This document shows positions 9,076 through 18,931 of a DNA stretch of 23,390 nt, one piece after another (within the stretch, counting starts at the first letter, position 1; each line of letters starts with the position of its first letter). The stretch is taken from assembly GCA_003550305.1 (NCBI GenBank), contig QKYT01000282.1, positions 44,587-67,976 on the forward strand. Reading direction: 5' to 3'. The stretch comes from Glomus cerebriforme (Eukaryota > Glomeromycota > Glomeromycetes > Glomerales > Glomeraceae). The notes below the pieces were generated by a model. That model worked only from the letters and a program-made list of their open reading frames with translations. It searched no databases and was not told the origin of the DNA. The position numbers and the translations under genes are program-made.

Positions 9076-10282
9076 TTAATTTAGAATTTGATTTCTTTTT
9101 ATTTCTCCTGATCTTTTTAAAGCATTTTCATTCAAATTACTTAAATCATTATTTTCATTATTATTATCATCACTATCATCATCACTATCATCATCTAATT
9201 TATCTAATTCATCCCAATTATCATTATTTGTTTCTAAAAAAAATATGTAAAATTATACAACATTCAGTTAATTGAACTGCAGTTGAAACTTTCTTAACAT
9301 TTAATTCTTTCAAACTACTAAATCTATTTTTAAATCTACCAAATGCATTTTCTACTACTACATGATATAAAGAATGAGTAATATTAAATTGTATTTAATT
9401 ATTTTCAGCATTATTAAAGGGCTTTATAAGAAAAATAGATAATGGATATGCAGAATCTTCAAGTACGTAATCTCATCCTTCAATCAATGTAGAAATATTT
9501 TGATAAAAGAATGAATTTTGATATACTTTTGCATCATGAACTGATCCTGGCCATTCTATTTCATAATTAATAAAAATACCATAATGATTAACAATACCTT
9601 GACATTGAATTGAATATTTTTTTTTACGATTCCAATATATTTCAGGTTGCTTTAATGGAGCAATTCCTAAAATTATATGAGTGTCATCTATAGCATCAAT
9701 GACATTTTCAAACCCTCCAATATTTTTAAAACCTGCATGAACAATTTTTCTTGATTCTCCTGTTGGCCATATAACTAATGAATTTTTTAATGAAAGAATA
9801 GCTAACATAATTCTTTTACAATATAAGTAAATAGTACCTTCTNAAATANCAAAGCNTGAACATATACTAAAAATTTCATCTTTTGAACCTATTCTCCATA
9901 AAAAAATAGCTAGTTGTAATTTAACTGGAGCTTGTTGTTTATTACCAGTTGACTGAAAAATGGAATGAGTTTCAATTTTCATTATAAGGTTTAGAAAACT
10001 TTGATGATCCATTCTCATAATCTTCTTAAATCTAATATCATTATAATCAGGAACAATTAAGCGCCACCATTCTTGAGATTTAGAAACATTGTAAATACGA
10101 GAACTACTATAATGTGAGTCTAATAAAGAACTTAATCTAAGAAAAACCACATTATTTTCTTCTGTTTTAGAGTCATTTTCATTATTAAAATCATCTTCTT
10201 CCTCATCAGAATCATCAAAAATATGGCTTGATTTAATAAATAATGTTAATAATAAGTCTTCAATACTTTGCTTATATGCCAT
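9076..10282 (-). pseudogene. PIF/Harbinger DDE transposase
   Basis: Transposase that cuts at the ends of PIF/Harbinger elements (DDE_Tnp_4 type). The 269-codon open part starts with ATG at 10282: an acidic N-terminus (DDSDEEEDD near 23-31), VSKSQEWWRLIVPDYNDIRF, a helix-turn-helix region about residues 121-160 (LQLAIFLWRIGSKDEIFSIC… EGTIYLYCKRIM), first catalytic Asp at 199 (VIDAIDDTHI, where the family has IDGTHI), second at 250 (WPGSVHDAKVYQNS). The frame stops at TGA (9470-9472) but continues in frame as DYVLEDSAYPLSIFLIKPF, another TAA, then YHVVVENAFGRFKNRFSSLK with the catalytic Glu. A one-base shift (or small intron) in a T run near 9233-9245 leads to an acidic Asp/Asn-rich tail ending at TAA, 9076-9078. 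Three N bases lie in the helix-turn-helix. All catalytic residues remain, so decay is mild. Confidence 0.8.
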
Positions 10283-10419
10283 TTTGTAAAGAAAGTCTTC
10301 TTTTATAAAGTGTACAAAGTTATAAAATAATAGTTTATAATTTAGTCTTTTATTACCTTAAGATTCTTTGGAAAAGTTGGGCAAAATATTTAGTAATTTA
10401 ATATGTTAAAGTTTCAATT
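10283..10419. promoter_or_regulatory. Upstream region of the Harbinger transposase
   Basis: AT-rich sequence immediately 5' of the transposase ATG on the minus strand; it would hold its promoter. No specific box can be named with confidence. Confidence 0.25.
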
Positions 10420-11808
10420 TTCTTTGCAACGGGGGCAACTCTCCCTGCTGATCCCTACGCCCATTTCTCTGAAGATATTTTGGAAAGAAAAGTTGCTCTT
10501 TTTGGCCATTTTGTTCTAAGAAAGCAGTCTTTTAGTCATAGGAAAAGTTGCTCTACGACATTAGACTTAACTGGAGAGGTTTAGAAAGTTTGTTATTTAG
10601 TGTCTGGCACACCAAGTTTCTCCACAAGTCAGGTCAAGATAATTTTCAGTCACCTACGTCTTTCTCAAAAGTTGATACCCGAGTGGCCGTTTGGTATTCT
10701 AAGGTACACTTTATGTGCACAAGACGGACGGGTTGGACTTGTGGCTGCTCCTAGTGGACCCAGAAGCAGACCTAGTGCAGTGTTTCTTTGGAAGTGAAGT
10801 GGTTTTTCACTGAGTTGTCATATGGGCTTGACTCAGCAGGGAGAGGCTTTTCTGGCGTTTAAGTTTAGTGAATATTTCCTTTATTATGTTTTATAAATTT
10901 CATTTTCTGTTGGTGGAAAGGTGGAAGGCATTAAGATTTTCAGGCTCGCGAAGATAAATACTGAACTGATGTTGGAACATAAACATATACCGCTATACCA
11001 TGTCTGCAAACCTTAGCTGTGGATTTGGATGAACTACTGCAGAGTGGTGTCCTCTAGTGGGGAAGGGGAGTACTGAAAATTTTGATTGACAGTCGATCAT
11101 CTGTTGATGATTGGTTCCCTTGTTGTAACACATACCTAGGTTTTAGTTTCATAGTGGTGATCCCTAATTTTGCCCCTTAAGATGACGTTTTTAGTAGTTG
11201 AATAGAAATATTAATAAAAAGTATATAATAGTGCGGAAGACGTAGGGTACAATGTCGGGTGCGTTAATTGGGTAGAATTGGTTTGAGGGTACTGGAAGCA
11301 AGATGTTAGTTTATTCTGCAATAGGTATATCAAGGATGAAGATTCTTCGATAGGGTTAGAGAAGATGGTCCAGAAAAGTTTTGGGTAAGTAGTCATCTCG
11401 ATTCACTGGAGCACGTAGGACGTCTCTAGGCCATGAGGAATTGGCTTATTCTGGGATTTACTCCTATCCGAATGGTAGGGAATGGTCAGCAAGGTACTAC
11501 GTGATGGCCTGTGGACGAAACAGTATAAGTAGTCATCTCGATTCATCTGGAGCATCCGACAGGGTGACGTTAGTATTAGTAGCCAGCTTCTATAATTCCT
11601 TTTACAAAAGATGCTGAACTTTTATAACAAATCATACTAGTTAGAAGACCCAATGTGATTGTGGGGAGATTTGGGAGGACTGATTGAAAGGTTTTTTATT
11701 TGGTGCTAGCACTGGGGTATGAGGAAGAATCAGAGCATACTAATATCTAAAGAGGTCTTGCTTTCAGTCCTCACTCTGAGGACTCATGCTACGTAAGTGC
11801 GACGCGTT
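10420..11808. other. GC-rich island of unknown origin
   Basis: Base composition changes abruptly to near 45-50% GC in many lines (for example 10681-10740), against about 25% around it, and CpG-containing words are common. Three-frame reading on the plus strand gives several open stretches (10548-10754, 10600-10797; a third frame contains LDLWLLLVDPEADLVQCFFG near 10730-10790), none of which I recognise. The island runs into the assembly gap at 11809. It may be a captured or horizontally acquired segment, an undecayed element, or a misjoined contig end. It lies between the transposase and the right inverted repeat of the surrounding element. Confidence 0.5.
11386..11557. repeat. Direct repeat pair in the GC-rich island
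   Basis: TAAGTAGTCATCTCGATTCA occurs near 11386-11405 and again at 11523-11542, each followed by CTGGAGCA with a small difference (one or two bases inserted in the second). Spacing is about 137 bp. There is no further copy in view before the gap. Confidence 0.6.
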
Positions 11809-12558
11809 NNNNNNNNNNNNNNNNNNNNNNNNNNNNNNNNNNNNNNNNNNNNNNNNNNNNNNNNNNNNNNNNNNNNNNNNNNNNNNNNNNNNNNNNNNNN
11901 NNNNNNNNNNNNNNNNNNNNNNNNNNNNNNNNNNNNNNNNNNNNNNNNNNNNNNNNNNNNNNNNNNNNNNNNNNNNNNNNNNNNNNNNNNNNNNNNNNNN
12001 NNNNNNNNNNNNNNNNNNNNNNNNNNNNNNNNNNNNNNNNNNNNNNNNNNNNNNNNNNNNNNNNNNNNNNNNNNNNNNNNNNNNNNNNNNNNNNNNNNNN
12101 NNNNNNNNNNNNNNNNNNNNNNNNNNNNNNNNNNNNNNNNNNNNNNNNNNNNNNNNNNNNNNNNNNNNNNNNNNNNNNNNNNNNNNNNNNNNNNNNNNNN
12201 NNNNNNNNNNNNNNNNNNNNNNNNNNNNNNNNNNNNNNNNNNNNNNNNNNNNNNNNNNNNNNNNNNNNNNNNNNNNNNNNNNNNNNNNNNNNNNNNNNNN
12301 NNNNNNNNNNNNNNNNNNNNNNNNNNNNNNNNNNNNNNNNNNNNNNNNNNNNNNNNNNNNNNNNNNNNNNNNNNNNNNNNNNNNNNNNNNNNNNNNNNNN
12401 NNNNNNNNNNNNNNNNNNNNNNNNNNNNNNNNNNNNNNNNNNNNNNNNNNNNNNNNNNNNNNNNNNNNNNNNNNNNNNNNNNNNNNNNNNNNNNNNNNNN
12501 NNNNNNNNNNNNNNNNNNNNNNNNNNNNNNNNNNNNNNNNNNNNNNNNNNNNNNNNNN
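11809..12558. other. Assembly gap (750 N)
   Basis: A run of exactly 750 undetermined bases joining two contigs. Order, orientation and real distance across it depend on the scaffolding. Confidence 0.99.
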
Positions 12559-12566
12559 GATATTTA

Positions 12567-12599
12567 TAAGATATCTGTAAGATATCTGTAAGATAGATC
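12567..12599. repeat. Short tandem repeat, 11-bp period
   Basis: TAAGATATCTG is repeated at 12567-12577 and 12578-12588, with a third diverged copy (TAAGATAGATC) following. It sits just inside the right inverted repeat of the Harbinger-type element, where subterminal repeats are common. Confidence 0.6.
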
Positions 12600-12720
12600 A
12601 GTTTTTGACCAGTGATATTAGGATTGGATAATGGATTTCTGATCAAAAACCTAAACAATCAGAAATAAACAGGCCTATTAATACATATTGGAAAATATAA
12701 AAATGTGAAAATCCAATCAA

Positions 12721-13390
12721 ATTACATGATCATCATCAGAACTACTGTAATTGTCAATTTCATCATCAATTAATTGTACAACTTCATCAGACTTAAAATA
12801 TTTCTTGGCACTTTTTTAACGCCTCTTCCAAAGCCCAATAATAACTTGTGAGGTAATTTTATATTTAAATGCATCTAGGAGTTTATTTCAAATAAATAAA
12901 AAGTGAAAATAATGATAACGGAATGCAACATTACTTGGCAACTTGTGAAAGATATTTCTCTACTCTTCTTAACCAAAATAATATCCCAAGCAGTGTAATA
13001 TCCGTAGGAGCTTCCATTTAGAAATGGTATGTTATTGTTCAGAAAGATACTGTCTTAGGATAGATGTGAAAAGATTTTTACCTGCATTATTGGCATTTAA
13101 AATTTTCGTATGCAAAACTTCAGATATGTTTTTGTCAGGTTCTATATAGATCTTCTGAGAACTTTATGTGGTGTAAATATATTATCACCATGGCCGATAC
13201 TACACTTCCAATTATTGTACCTTCTGATAAACCTAACACCTCAGCAACTTGCTTGCATAATGGTAACTTCTGAAGATTTTCTCTTATGGACTTATCCCCC
13301 TTAAAATAATTATGAATATTAATTATCATCAATTTTTCATTGTCTGTTAGCGGTGCACCATTTCATTTTAAGAAAGAAGTATTAATAGTA
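12721..13390 (-). pseudogene. DDE transposase with its catalytic core deleted
   Basis: On the minus strand the 5' part (13390 down to about 12910) reads APLTDNEKLMIINIHNYFKG, then LPLCKQVAEVLGLSEGTI, a helix-turn-helix start, then EPDKNISEVLHTKILNANN, ILRQYLSEQ, ISKWKLLRILHCLGYYFG and LPSNVAFRYHY. The 3' part (about 12895 down to 12721) reads NKLLDAFKYKITSQVIIGLW, KKYFKSDEVVQLIDDEIDN and an acidic Asp-rich end. N- and C-termini are those of a Tc1/mariner-like (DDE) transposase of about 400 residues, but the whole DDE core expected between them is absent: the two parts meet near 12895-12910. Frameshifts and one TAA in the tail add to the damage. It could only have moved with help from an intact relative. 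Confidence 0.68.
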
Positions 13391-13609
13391 TAATAAAAAA
13401 ACTTGTGAAAATTTAGTAGTACAAAATTTTTCGTGGTGTAAATCTTTTTCTTTTTTGGCAGTGTACAAAAATAATAAAATATGCTATCACGTGACATTAT
13501 TAAAATTAACCAATCAGAATTTTTAACATTAATAATTCAATTATTAACTTAATTAAAAAAAAATCGAAATAATTTAATGTCCCATCACTAGTCAGTCTCA
13601 ACTACAGAA
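13391..13609. promoter_or_regulatory. Divergent spacer with CACGTG and CCAAT
   Basis: Between the deleted transposase (-) and the NYN relic (+) lies CACGTGA (13488-13494) followed at about 20 bp by CCAATCAG (13510-13517). The same CACGTG-plus-CCAAT pairing precedes the gene-like unit at 19611, so this is a plausible shared promoter for the NYN gene. Otherwise AT-rich. Confidence 0.35.
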
Positions 13610-14800
13610 AGTAAAAAGTAATTGCTATTTGTTAAGAGATTAACTGGCTTGGCTTGAATCTCGGTGAAGAGAGTTTTCCATCAACAGAGGGGGCTAAATT
13701 GCGCGTATTTTTCACTAATAACTCGAATTATATAGAGTTCTTAGACCTTATATCAAATATTCTTAACATAATCCCAAATGATAACTACAATAAGAGACTC
13801 ATGTACCTGAAAGAATTGTTGCCTGGTATGTTCTTATATAAGAATAATCAATAATGTGACTTAGCTTTTGGCTTTATTTTTTCGTCTTCTGCCAAAAAAA
13901 ATATTTTTTATTTTTTTTTATTTTTCAATAATACCAAATACTTACTTATTCTTGTGCTTTTCTTTCCTGCTTCTTATCGTCAAACCCATTCAAAAACACA
14001 TTCGCATTATCGTAGAGCAACCCGTTGCTGGTAAGTGAGATCGTAATAATTTTGGTCAACGTGAGCGTGAAATGGCTAATAGTCATTGCTTCATTCTCAT
14101 CTGTGTCATTAATTTAATCTTGTAGCAAAGAAATCCGCCAATCTGGTATTTGTGTTTATCGATAATACTAATATCTGCAAACAGGGCAAGAAAAAGTCTG
14201 AACATGTTTCTTTAGAAAATATACATACCAATTATGGCAGACTTCTCAAGTTTGTTTTGAATGGGCAGGAGATGGGCGATGACCCAGTTATTGCTGGATC
14301 TCCCTTCACTTATGGATGATACATTGTAGAATTATCTGAAAAGCATTGGATTTAAAGCAACCAAGCATTGTCAAAATTCTAAAGGATAAGAGAATGAGGT
14401 TGATGCTGAAGTAAATAATGGTATAAACCTGGCACGATAATTCTGCTCGCGGACGATGGAGATTATAGTCCTAGAATAAAATGAGCTCTTTTAAGACAAT
14501 GGACTGTCGAATTTTGGTTTTGGAAGCAAGGTAAAAATAATATTTGTTATTTGCATCTGAATTTTGTACTTAATGATCCGCCTTTTTAGGAATGGCGTCC
14601 CGCGTCAAGGACATAAAATTACCCAATTATCCAGAATTGAAAACAATAAATATACATAGATATGGACCCTCATTATAAAAATTTTATGTATGCCTGTGGC
14701 GTTTTCGAAAGAAAAAAACATCTCAACATCTATAGTGACATAGTTACTGTATTATGAAGATGCTATGACGTGTTGCGTAGAAGTGGGCTTATTTTGTGCA
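13610..14800 (+). pseudogene. NYN-domain (PIN-like nuclease) gene, broken
   Basis: NYN domains are PIN-fold RNases. The first readable exon ends …NKRLMYLKELLP at 13825 with a GTATGT donor. A 15-nt exon at 14016-14030 and an intron with GTAAGT…TTGTAG (14031-14125) then join in frame to KKSANLVFVFIDNTNICKQG, the β1 strand with the first conserved Asp, then NYGRLLKFVLNGQEMGDDPV and IAGSPFTYG. After a TGA and frame changes come ENEVDAEVNNGINLA (second acidic site), IILLADDGDYSPRIK (third), RQWTVEFWFWKQ, an intron at 14531-14589, and GMASRVKDIKLPNYPELK. A further piece in another frame (DPHYKNFMYACGVFERKKHL, 14662-14720) probably ends the domain. At least four stops or shifts make it a pseudogene. 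No ATG is visible at its start. The neighbours are transposons, so a selfish or captured origin is possible. Confidence 0.65.
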
Positions 14801-15420
14801 TGGTGCAAGTTTAGAACAATTCTTTAAGATTATATTATAATACCTTTAAGATTAGGAAATCATTAAACATTACATGAAGAACAAATATCCTCAAGCCCAA
14901 GAAATAAAATATGGAAGAGGTAGGTATTCCTTATTGCTAATTCTTCCAACAATATTTTCAACAATATTTTATAATTCTGTGATGTATTAGCCTTTAAATT
15001 CTTACTTTTATTCAAAACCATGATATGCAAAATATAAAAATTCTTTGTATATTGGTTTCATCTGTTTATTTTATAGATGTATCTCCTTAATTTCTGCTAA
15101 TTTATGCACGTGATTCGAGTCTATTCAACGTACAGTACATGATTTCAAAAATCTTTTAACTCGTATGTCACATGTATACAATTTAAAGATGTAATATTGT
15201 TTTAAAGTGCTAAATCTACTTGAATATAATAAACATTGCAAAAGCATTTTTAATGTATTCACTGGTATCATTAAATATGTAAAATATAAATTATATGTAC
15301 CTTTGATCTGCAGAAGAAAAAAGTTATTCTCAAAATCTTGATATACTGTATTTTTATCTTTTTTCTGGGCAATATAATTCCAAAAAGCAATCAGACTCAT
15401 GTATCGGAAGCGCAAGTGAG
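14801..15420. other. AT-rich spacer, no gene supported
   Basis: A 96-codon opening on the minus strand (15125-15415) lacks any motif and has the composition of AT-rich noise. CACGTGATTCG lies at 15107-15117. A short exon-like piece with a GTAGGTATT donor near 14930 might be a last remnant of the NYN gene. Confidence 0.4.
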
Positions 15421-15900
15421 AATGGATTCAGCTAGGAAAAGTGACCCAGAAATGAAATATTGAGGCTAAACTAGGCGTTCCTTCTAAGTGACTTAATTTA
15501 TTTTGAGTCATGTGAAACTGATCACCTGAAATATGCAGTATGATATCAGAAAAATTCTTGCTGAAAGAATAGGGGTAATATAATTCCATTTACATTCTAA
15601 CAAAAATTCTTCCTACCAAAACATTAGTCCACTTCTCCATTTCACATTGTATTTGGGGATATCTATGCTAATCCTGAAGTCATTAACAAGGGAATGATGT
15701 TCACTAAAGTGAACCCAGATTACCAAATGATGAAATGCAGTGCGTAATTGCTAGTAAAGATCTAGGAATCACCTTTTTCTTGTAGAATTTACTAGTGCTA
15801 TAAAAAACCCATCTTTAGTTTTAGCCAGCAAGATAGCTATTTTTTTTTCTAACCATGAGAGTGATAAGTGGACAAGGTATGAAAAACCAAGAGGGCTCAA
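15421..15900. other. Unrecognised, mildly coding-like segment
   Basis: Composition is more balanced than the flanks and short open pieces appear on the plus strand (for example GDIYANPEVINKGMMFTKVN near 15655-15715), but frames break often and I recognise no family. It could be an old gene or transposon fragment. Confidence 0.3.
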
Positions 15901-15904
15901 CTAA

Positions 15905-16560
15905 TATGAGACGGTATTATTTAAATAGTTACATTACGATTTGTTGATACCATTACGGTATGGTTATTTATTTACAGTTATGATCACTAATTTGCCAGTA
16001 TGATAATTCATTTACTAATCATATCGTACCAGTTCTGTCCGTAGTATATATTACTACTACTAAAGTTACAGATATGATACGAAATTACATATATAAAGGA
16101 TCATACCTGTAATATTATTAAAATTTACACAAGCGTCTAGCTGATAATTGAAGATGAAGCTAAAGTCACCCAACTAAAAGCAAAGATAAACAGTTTATAA
16201 AACGAAAAATGATTATAATTTATTACTTTTAAATAGTCTGAAATATTGAGATTTTTATTGTAATTTATGAACTATATAATAAAATTGCTGAATTCATTTT
16301 ATTTGCTGTATACAAATTTTGATTGATATTACATATTTGTAATTGTTATCAAACATACAAAAGATTACTATCTAAATTTGAATTATGCTAAAGTACCATT
16401 TTTATAAAAAAATTTAACTATCATAGTTATTACCAAATCGTAACATCAATATTAAAAATATTAAATTAATAATTAAATTACTAGTATGATTAGCATTATG
16501 TCCATTTGTACCTGTATATTATTGATCGTACCTTACCTTTTATACAATATAATACTGTAA
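15905..16560. repeat. Cluster of dispersed TATCGTACC-like words
   Basis: Short related words recur in both orientations: ATATCGTACC (16022), ATGATACGAA (16075), GATCATACCTG (16101), GATCGTACC (16526), TACGGTATGG (15955). No clear inverted termini were found. It may be a decayed MITE with subterminal repeats. Confidence 0.3.
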
Positions 16561-16597
16561 TACTTTACTGTATACTCATATGAGGGTCATCTAATGC

Positions 16598-18931
16598 AGA
16601 TCTTCCTTCAGTATTGCCACAAAATTTTTCACCCCCATATGACCTTTAAAAATTTGTCACCAGTGTCACACCACCCTATTTTTCATTTTTACTATGTATT
16701 CCAGGAACTTAGATTTTTTTCGGTGTGAAAAATCCTATTTGTCATACCTAATTTGTCACATGGTTAATTTCTTAATGCCATAATGCCAGCCGAAATCACG
16801 TGGGGTGAAAATTTTTTTTTTTTTTAAAGATGATGCTTAAGTTCACTACTCATGGTAAATAAAACCTTTATTAAAAAGATACATAAGTAACTGAGTCCCC
16901 CCTAGGGGTGAATTATTTAAGCTATGGAAAAAAATGAAAAAAAGCACACTGGAAAAACTAAACTAAGGGAACAAAATGAAAGAAAAAGAAAAAAAAATAA
17001 AAATCCAATAAAATATAAAAGCGTGCCGCACATTTCCATATTACTGGCAATGGTCTTGAATCTTCTGACATGACTATAAGGAGAAGAGAAGCTAGAAAAA
17101 AGTTTTAATTCTAACTAGAGGAACTCTATCTAAACTCCAAGTATGGACCATTTATCACATCTAAGACAAATGACAGACAGGCTAAAAAGGGTACTAATTT
17201 TGAATGGATAAGTAAAAAACCAGATCAGGAACCTTTATTATTGAAACCTCAGACATTCGGGATAAGTGATTTGAATCTTTCTTTCGTAATCTTATGAAAC
17301 TTATTATCATAAGTATAAGATGGAGGGATGCCACCTAGGTTGTTGAAATGCTTAAGCAAATCGCTGACCATATCGGTTAAACAATCAACCTGTTTTTCTA
17401 TAAAAAAATATTTCTGGTCATTCTTGGTGTGTTTATTATTTTTCTTGCCGAAGATAGATCTGGGAGAGGATGACTTCTTAGAGTTTTTGATTTTCTTTAA
17501 AGAGAAAGTCCGTACTGATAGGAAAGATGGGTCAGACGTTTTCTTCCCAACTTTATCTATCTTCCATTTAACGATGAGTTTGTGAATCTTAAATTCAGAT
17601 TGGCAGGCAAGGTTAAGGTCATCTGAGGTTCGAAAGAACCTTATTAATTTTTGAAATCTTTCATCAGTTTAATTGCAGCTAGACGATAGTGGGTCATGAA
17701 TTCCATATTCTAGAACACATGATGTTCTTCAAAGCCTTCGCTAAAGTCAGTTAATACGGCTTGAAAGATCATTCTTTGTTTACGCTGTACTAAAGACCAG
17801 TCTGCCAGAAACCATCTGACAAGAGTAGTACCTATTAAAATTTGCCATTGACCTTCTTCAAATACGTTAAGTACTGAAGTTCTCAGTATTATTGTGGTCC
17901 TTACACAGATGTATTTGCCTTGTTTTGATAGGGTGGCTTTCACAAGAGAACCTAAATATTTGTTTATCTCTTCTGTTATTTTCTCAGCATCCCATTTACT
18001 CAGAATGTCATATAACATTATATCACATACGTTTGGTTATAATTTAGGTAGTATCATGAATCCTGTGATGATGTGAGAAGGACGCTCCTTCTTAGCCTTT
18101 TCTTTACGGGACTTTGGAGGAAATGCAGAACATCTGCTTTCTTTGTGGACTTTGTTTGTTTTTGTAAAGAGTTTTCAGGCGGTGAGTTGACAAATTTGAA
18201 AATGATTTCTCTATCTCCATGTGATCATCATCCTGAAGCGGTATCTCATGTGATGATGATTTATGTTGATCTTCCTGTATTACAATCAGCATTTTCAACG
18301 TGTTGCCATTGGTGTTTTCTGTTGATGTTGATCCACTGGAAGTTGCCAAAATTGGCAATTCAAAAACTTATACCAGTTTCTTTGTTGACAGTATTATCAG
18401 TTGTAGTCCAATTATCTGAGACTGTGTGGAACTTGCCACAGCAAGTTTCACTTTGAGCTTATCGATGGTAATTTTATACCTAGTAATTTCCTCTAGGACC
18501 TCATCTAAACTGCATAAATTAGCATTCAATATGTCTTCATAAAATTTACTAATTATTCTCCCAATAAGAAATAATAATGCTAGATGTAATTGTATGTAGT
18601 CAGAAACTCCTTTGACAAAATAACCCAAATTATTGACAGAACCATTTTTATTCTTTATGTCTTTTCAAAGGATATATTGTTGTGTTAGGGTGGTTAAGTC
18701 TGAGAGTGGTTTGTTACCTATATTTCTGCACTCTATAGAATGAATATATTCATTGAAAAATTTGTCTGAATAGGTAGATACTGTTACTCCCATTTTAAAT
18801 ACTTTATTAAGTGATAAAAATTTGTAAAAAATTTACTGCATATTTCTAATAAAATGTGAAAAGTGAGAAAGAGTTTTTTTTTTTCAGAAAAAGGGGGTGA
18901 AAATTTTTTGTGGCGATACTAGGGTAAATCT
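16598..18931. mobile_element. 2.3-kb inverted-repeat element with a single gene
   Basis: The left end (16598-16638) and the reverse complement of the right end (18891-18931) share AGAT…CC.T.AGTAT.GCCACAAAA…TTTTCACCCCC, about 40 bp with a few mismatches and single-base gaps. Between them one minus-strand gene fills 17249-18793, leaving about 610 bp of non-coding tail and a short leader. No transposase is recognised, so the element either depends on another one or encodes an unfamiliar protein. The target duplication is not clear. Confidence 0.6.
17249..18793 (-). pseudogene. Lineage-type protein of ~510 codons in the inverted-repeat element
   Basis: Start ATG at 18791-18793 (MGVTVSTYSDKFFNEYIHSI…). 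Domains in order: an N-terminal region with one TGA near 18670, then NLGYFVKGVSDYIQLHLALL and SLDEVLEEITRYKITIDKLK (amphipathic or coiled-coil helices, 18628-18470); a hydrophilic Ser/Thr/Lys-rich linker (18358-18104) with KSSSHEIPLQDDDHMEIEKS; a compact conserved-looking block (18018-17710): MLYDILSKWDAEKITEEINK, YLGSLVKATLSKQGKYICVR, TLVRWFLADWSL. After a frameshift it continues as RTSDDLNLACQSEFKIHKLI and a basic tail, ending FKSLIPNV at TGA 17249-17251. The block alternates strands and helices and could be an RRM-like nucleic-acid-binding fold; that is a guess. It resembles ORF1/gag-like proteins more than transposases. There are at least three frame changes. Confidence 0.5.

Larger units (their letters stand above)
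7065..12675. mobile_element. PIF/Harbinger-type element bounded by inverted repeats
   Basis: The left end GGCCTGTTCATTTCTGATTG (from 7065) and the reverse complement of the right end (finishing at 12675) match over about 35 bp with three transitions. Both are flanked by TATTA (7060-7064, 12676-12680). Inside are a Myb/SANT-like gene (+) and a DDE transposase (-), the pair typical of PIF/Harbinger elements, arranged tail to tail. PIF/Harbinger normally duplicates 3 bp (TTA/TAA), so a 5-bp repeat is slightly off. The outermost TA may belong to the repeat, or the inverted repeat may belong to a different element. At 5.6 kb the span is long because a GC-rich island and a 750-bp gap lie between the transposase and the right end. 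Confidence 0.5.

Noticed and set aside
10548..10797. Overlapping 68- and 65-codon ORFs in the GC-rich island
   Set aside because: Two overlapping frames are open simply because stops are rarer at higher GC; neither shows a recognisable domain, so neither is called as a gene.
11786..12658. Long ORFs of about 264-289 codons across the gap
   Set aside because: They consist almost entirely of undetermined bases.
13110..13304. 64-codon plus-strand ORF
   Set aside because: Shadow of the minus-strand transposase N-terminus, which has recognisable motifs.
15125..15415. 96-codon minus-strand ORF
   Set aside because: No motif, aromatic and Leu-rich AT-type composition, no continuation across its stop; considered chance.
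18073..18456. 127-codon plus-strand ORF
   Set aside because: Antisense to the linker and coiled-coil part of the minus-strand gene at 17249-18793, whose frames link into one protein.
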